Below are positions 5,700 through 7,016 of a stretch of 7,016 nucleotides of DNA, piece after piece (within the stretch, counting starts at the first letter, position 1; each line of letters begins with the position of its first letter). The DNA is from Pseudomonadota bacterium (GTDB lineage Bacteria > Pseudomonadota > Gammaproteobacteria > Burkholderiales > Ferrovaceae): assembly GCA_021811005.1 (NCBI GenBank), contig JAJZPY010000103.1, forward strand, positions 1 through 7,016, written 5' to 3'. Below the pieces are notes generated by a model. It was given only the letters and a program-made list of their open reading frames with translations, had not been told where the DNA came from and did not search any database. The translations under genes and the position numbers were made by a program.

Positions 5700-6931
5700 T
5701 CCACCGTCAGGTGGGCGAGCGCACGCACACCCAAAGGCAGCGCGCTTTCATCCACCTCGAAGCGGGCTGAATGGTTGGGCGCCACCTGGTCGCGCGGGGT
5801 GCCGCGCGGGGTGATGCCCAGAAAGAAGAACATTCCGGGAATGCGCTCCTGGAATTTCGAAAAATCTTCGGCACCCGTGAGCTTGGGCGACACGAACACC
5901 TGACCGGGGCCTGCAACCCGCTCAAGCGTGGGGACCATGGCTTGCGTCAAGGCCGTGTGGTTGACCGTGACCGAATACCCCCTCTCGATACGGACGATGG
6001 CTTTCGCGCCGGCGCTTTCGGCAATTTTTTCGGCCGTGCGCGTGACCCGGCGGGCGATGTCCGCCCGCATGGTTTCGTCGAAGGCCCGCACGGTTCCCAC
6101 CAGTTCCACCTGTTCGGGAATGATGTTGTCCCGAATGCCTCCCTGAATGCTGCCCAGCGTGATGATGGCCGGTTCGTGCGTGACATCGAGCTGGCGGCTG
6201 GGAATGGTCTGCAGGGCCAGCACCACCTGGGAGGCGACGACGATGGGATCGACCCCTTGCCAGGGCATGCCGCCATGAGCCTGACGGCCCACGATGGAGA
6301 TGCGCAAGGTGTCCGAACTGGCCATGGCAGGGCCACAGCGATAGCCGATGGTGCCGCTCTCCATGCCCGCGAATACATGCAGGCCAAATATGGCCTCCGG
6401 TGCCGGGTTTTCGAGCACGCCTTGCTGGATCATGAGCTCTGCGCCGCCTTCTTCGCCACGCGGAGGGCTTTCCTCGGCAGGCTGGAAGATGAACTTGACG
6501 GTGCCATGCAGCTGCTCGCGGCAGTCCGTCAGGATCTGGGCCACGCTCATGAGAATGGCCGTGTGGCAGTCGTGTCCGCAGGCATGCATGACGCCCACTT
6601 CGCGCCCTTCGTACACGGCCGTTGCGGAAGAAGCAAAAGGCAGGTCGAGCGCTTCGGTGATCGGCAGGGCATCCATGTCTGCGCGCAGGGCGATCACAGG
6701 GCCCGGATGGGCACCCTCCAGCACGGCCACCACGCCCGTGTGGGCAACCCCCGTTTGAACCCGGAGGCCGAGCGATCCGAGGTGATGCGCTACGAGGGAG
6801 GCGGTACGGAACTCCCTGTTGGACAGTTCGGGGTGGCGGTGCAGGTCGCGCCGCCATGAAATCAGCTGCTCGCGCAACGCTTCAGCCTGACGATCGATGT
6901 GGGCATGCAACAACCGAAGGTTATGTTCCAT
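5597..6931 (-). CDS. M20-family (M20D) metal-dependent amidohydrolase
   Basis: It resembles hippurate/N-acyl-amino-acid hydrolases and IAA-amino-acid hydrolase-like enzymes, which cleave amide bonds with a bound metal pair, usually in the cytoplasm. No signal peptide is seen. From Met 6931 the product is 444 aa. Motifs are RRDLHRHPELS (27-37), ALRADMDALP (81-90), HACGHDCHTA (116-125, ligands Cys118 and His120), PAEE (151-154), GLHVFAG (183-189, His185), the dimerisation-domain segment AHGGMP (218-223), TGAEDFS (352-358) and NHSARF (386-391, His387). The substrate cannot be inferred. Starts at 6967 and 6943 are also in frame. I prefer 6931 because a minus-strand TATAAT at 6966-6971 overlaps the 6967 ATG, and AGGA lies 12 nt before 6931. 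The family-typical end is VDYF (residue 413). The last 31 residues are encoded wholly antisense to ppsA and look like read-through. Confidence 0.92.
   Translation of the reverse strand: MEHNLRLLHAHIDRQAEALREQLISWRRDLHRHPELSNREFRTASLVAHHLGSLGLRVQTGVAHTGVVAVLEGAHPGPVIALRADMDALPITEALDLPFASSATAVYEGREVGVMHACGHDCHTAILMSVAQILTDCREQLHGTVKFIFQPAEESPPRGEEGGAELMIQQGVLENPAPEAIFGLHVFAGMESGTIGYRCGPAMASSDTLRISIVGRQAHGGMPWQGVDPIVVASQVVLALQTIPSRQLDVTHEPAIITLGSIQGGIRDNIIPEQVELVGTVRAFDETMRADIARRVTRTAEKIAESAGAKAIVRIERGYSVTVNHTALTQAMVPTLERVAGPGQVFVSPKLTGAEDFSKFQERIPGMFFFLGITPRGTPRDQVAPNHSARFEVDESALPLGVRALAHLTVDYFSARNNQVPIIESGLSERDSIPSSISQRARSG
5692..5716 (-). terminator. Terminator-like hairpin plus T-run inside the amidohydrolase gene
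   Basis: On the minus strand, CCACC, loop TGAC and GGTGG (5714 down to 5701) form a 5-bp stem. A C-A mismatch and a G-C pair extend it to 5716/5699, and TATTTTT (5698-5692) follows at once. That is the form of a weak intrinsic terminator. It lies about 95 nt before the stop codon of the gene, exactly where the conserved protein ends and where ppsA stops on the other strand. On the plus strand the stem is slightly better (a G-U pair replaces the mismatch) but no T-run follows. Confidence 0.3.
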
Positions 6932-6965
6932 GGCAACCGGCATTCCTGCTGTTCTCGGGATCCCC

Positions 6966-6973
6966 ATTATAAT
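6966..6973. promoter_or_regulatory. Symmetric -10 box shared by divergent genes
   Basis: ATTATAAT is a perfect 8-bp palindrome that contains TATAAT on both strands: plus at 6968-6973, minus at 6966-6971. Read plus, transcription would start near 6980, at the ATG of the dehydrogenase gene. Read minus, it would start near 6959, upstream of the amidohydrolase starts at 6943 and 6931. I find no convincing -35 on either strand at normal spacing, so strength is uncertain. Confidence 0.45.
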
Positions 6974-6980
6974 TCAGCTC

Positions 6981-7016
6981 ATGAACGACAAAATTGCACT
7001 GCTGGGAACCGGCCTG
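6981..7016 (+). CDS. Probable NAD(P)-binding dehydrogenase (3'-partial, first 12 codons)
   Basis: The 12 residues from ATG 6981 read MNDKIALLGTGL and run off the window in frame. A short hydrophobic beta strand followed by G-x-G is the start of a Rossmann dinucleotide-binding fold. It is typical of the 6-phosphogluconate/3-hydroxyisobutyrate dehydrogenase family, which usually continues as MG. No Shine-Dalgarno is visible upstream. A consensus -10 ends only 7 nt before the ATG, so the message may be leaderless. It is divergent from the amidohydrolase. The family is suggested by a very short stretch, so treat it as tentative. Confidence 0.55.
   Translation, partial: MNDKIALLGTGL

Noticed and set aside
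5771..6859. A 362-codon plus-strand open frame opposite the amidohydrolase.
   Set aside because: The minus-strand frame carries all M20 metal-binding motifs; the plus frame has no family features and a shadow composition.
6932..6967. Amidohydrolase start at ATG 6967 or 6943.
   Set aside because: The 6967 ATG is embedded in the likely minus-strand -10 box. At 6943 the AGGA is directly against the ATG. The extra residues show no family similarity. Still possible, since none of the three starts has ideal spacing.
1..7016. Mobile elements, CRISPR arrays, tRNA or rRNA genes, toxin-antitoxin or defence genes.
   Set aside because: No direct-repeat array, terminal inverted repeats, transposase motifs or RNA-gene sequence was seen. 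Coding DNA fills almost everything and all genes belong to common families.

Overview
The window looks like ordinary, compact chromosomal DNA of a Gram-negative bacterium, most likely a betaproteobacterium of the Burkholderiales (Alcaligenaceae-like). This rests on the lpxB-rnhB-RNA methyltransferase order followed by a divergent ppsR/ppsA pair, on protein sequence flavour, and on high-GC coding DNA with AT-rich gaps only at promoters. The taxonomic call is inference, since no database search was possible. I see no mobile element, CRISPR array, tRNA, rRNA or phage signal, and no convincing undescribed system.

Layout. Positions 1-2418 (+) are the 3' part of an envelope/housekeeping operon: lpxB (5' end cut off), rnhB, and a SpoU/TrmH-family RNA 2'-O-methyltransferase. 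Each overlaps the next by about 10 bp, so they are almost certainly cotranscribed. The methyltransferase meets ppsR (-, 2425-3243) tail to tail with only 6 bp between the stop codons. ppsR and ppsA (+, 3330-5699) diverge from an 86-bp AT-rich gap that holds overlapping, opposite-facing promoters and two small palindromes. ppsA converges on, and is overlapped for 103 bp by, an M20-family amidohydrolase (-, 5597-6931). That gene in turn diverges from the first 12 codons of a probable NAD(P)-binding dehydrogenase (+, 6981 onward) across a 49-bp gap with a symmetric -10 box.

Function. lpxB makes the lipid A disaccharide. rnhB removes RNA from RNA-DNA hybrids. The methyltransferase modifies rRNA or tRNA. 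ppsA makes PEP from pyruvate for gluconeogenesis, and ppsR encodes the bifunctional kinase/phosphorylase expected to switch PpsA off and on by modifying a threonine next to its catalytic histidine, so the two divergent genes form one regulatory unit. The amidohydrolase probably cleaves N-acyl amino acids or related amides.

The points most worth checking are the arrangement of the two divergent promoter regions, the antisense-encoded C-terminal tail of the amidohydrolase with a terminator-like hairpin inside its coding sequence, and a first 15 bp that does not fit LpxB.
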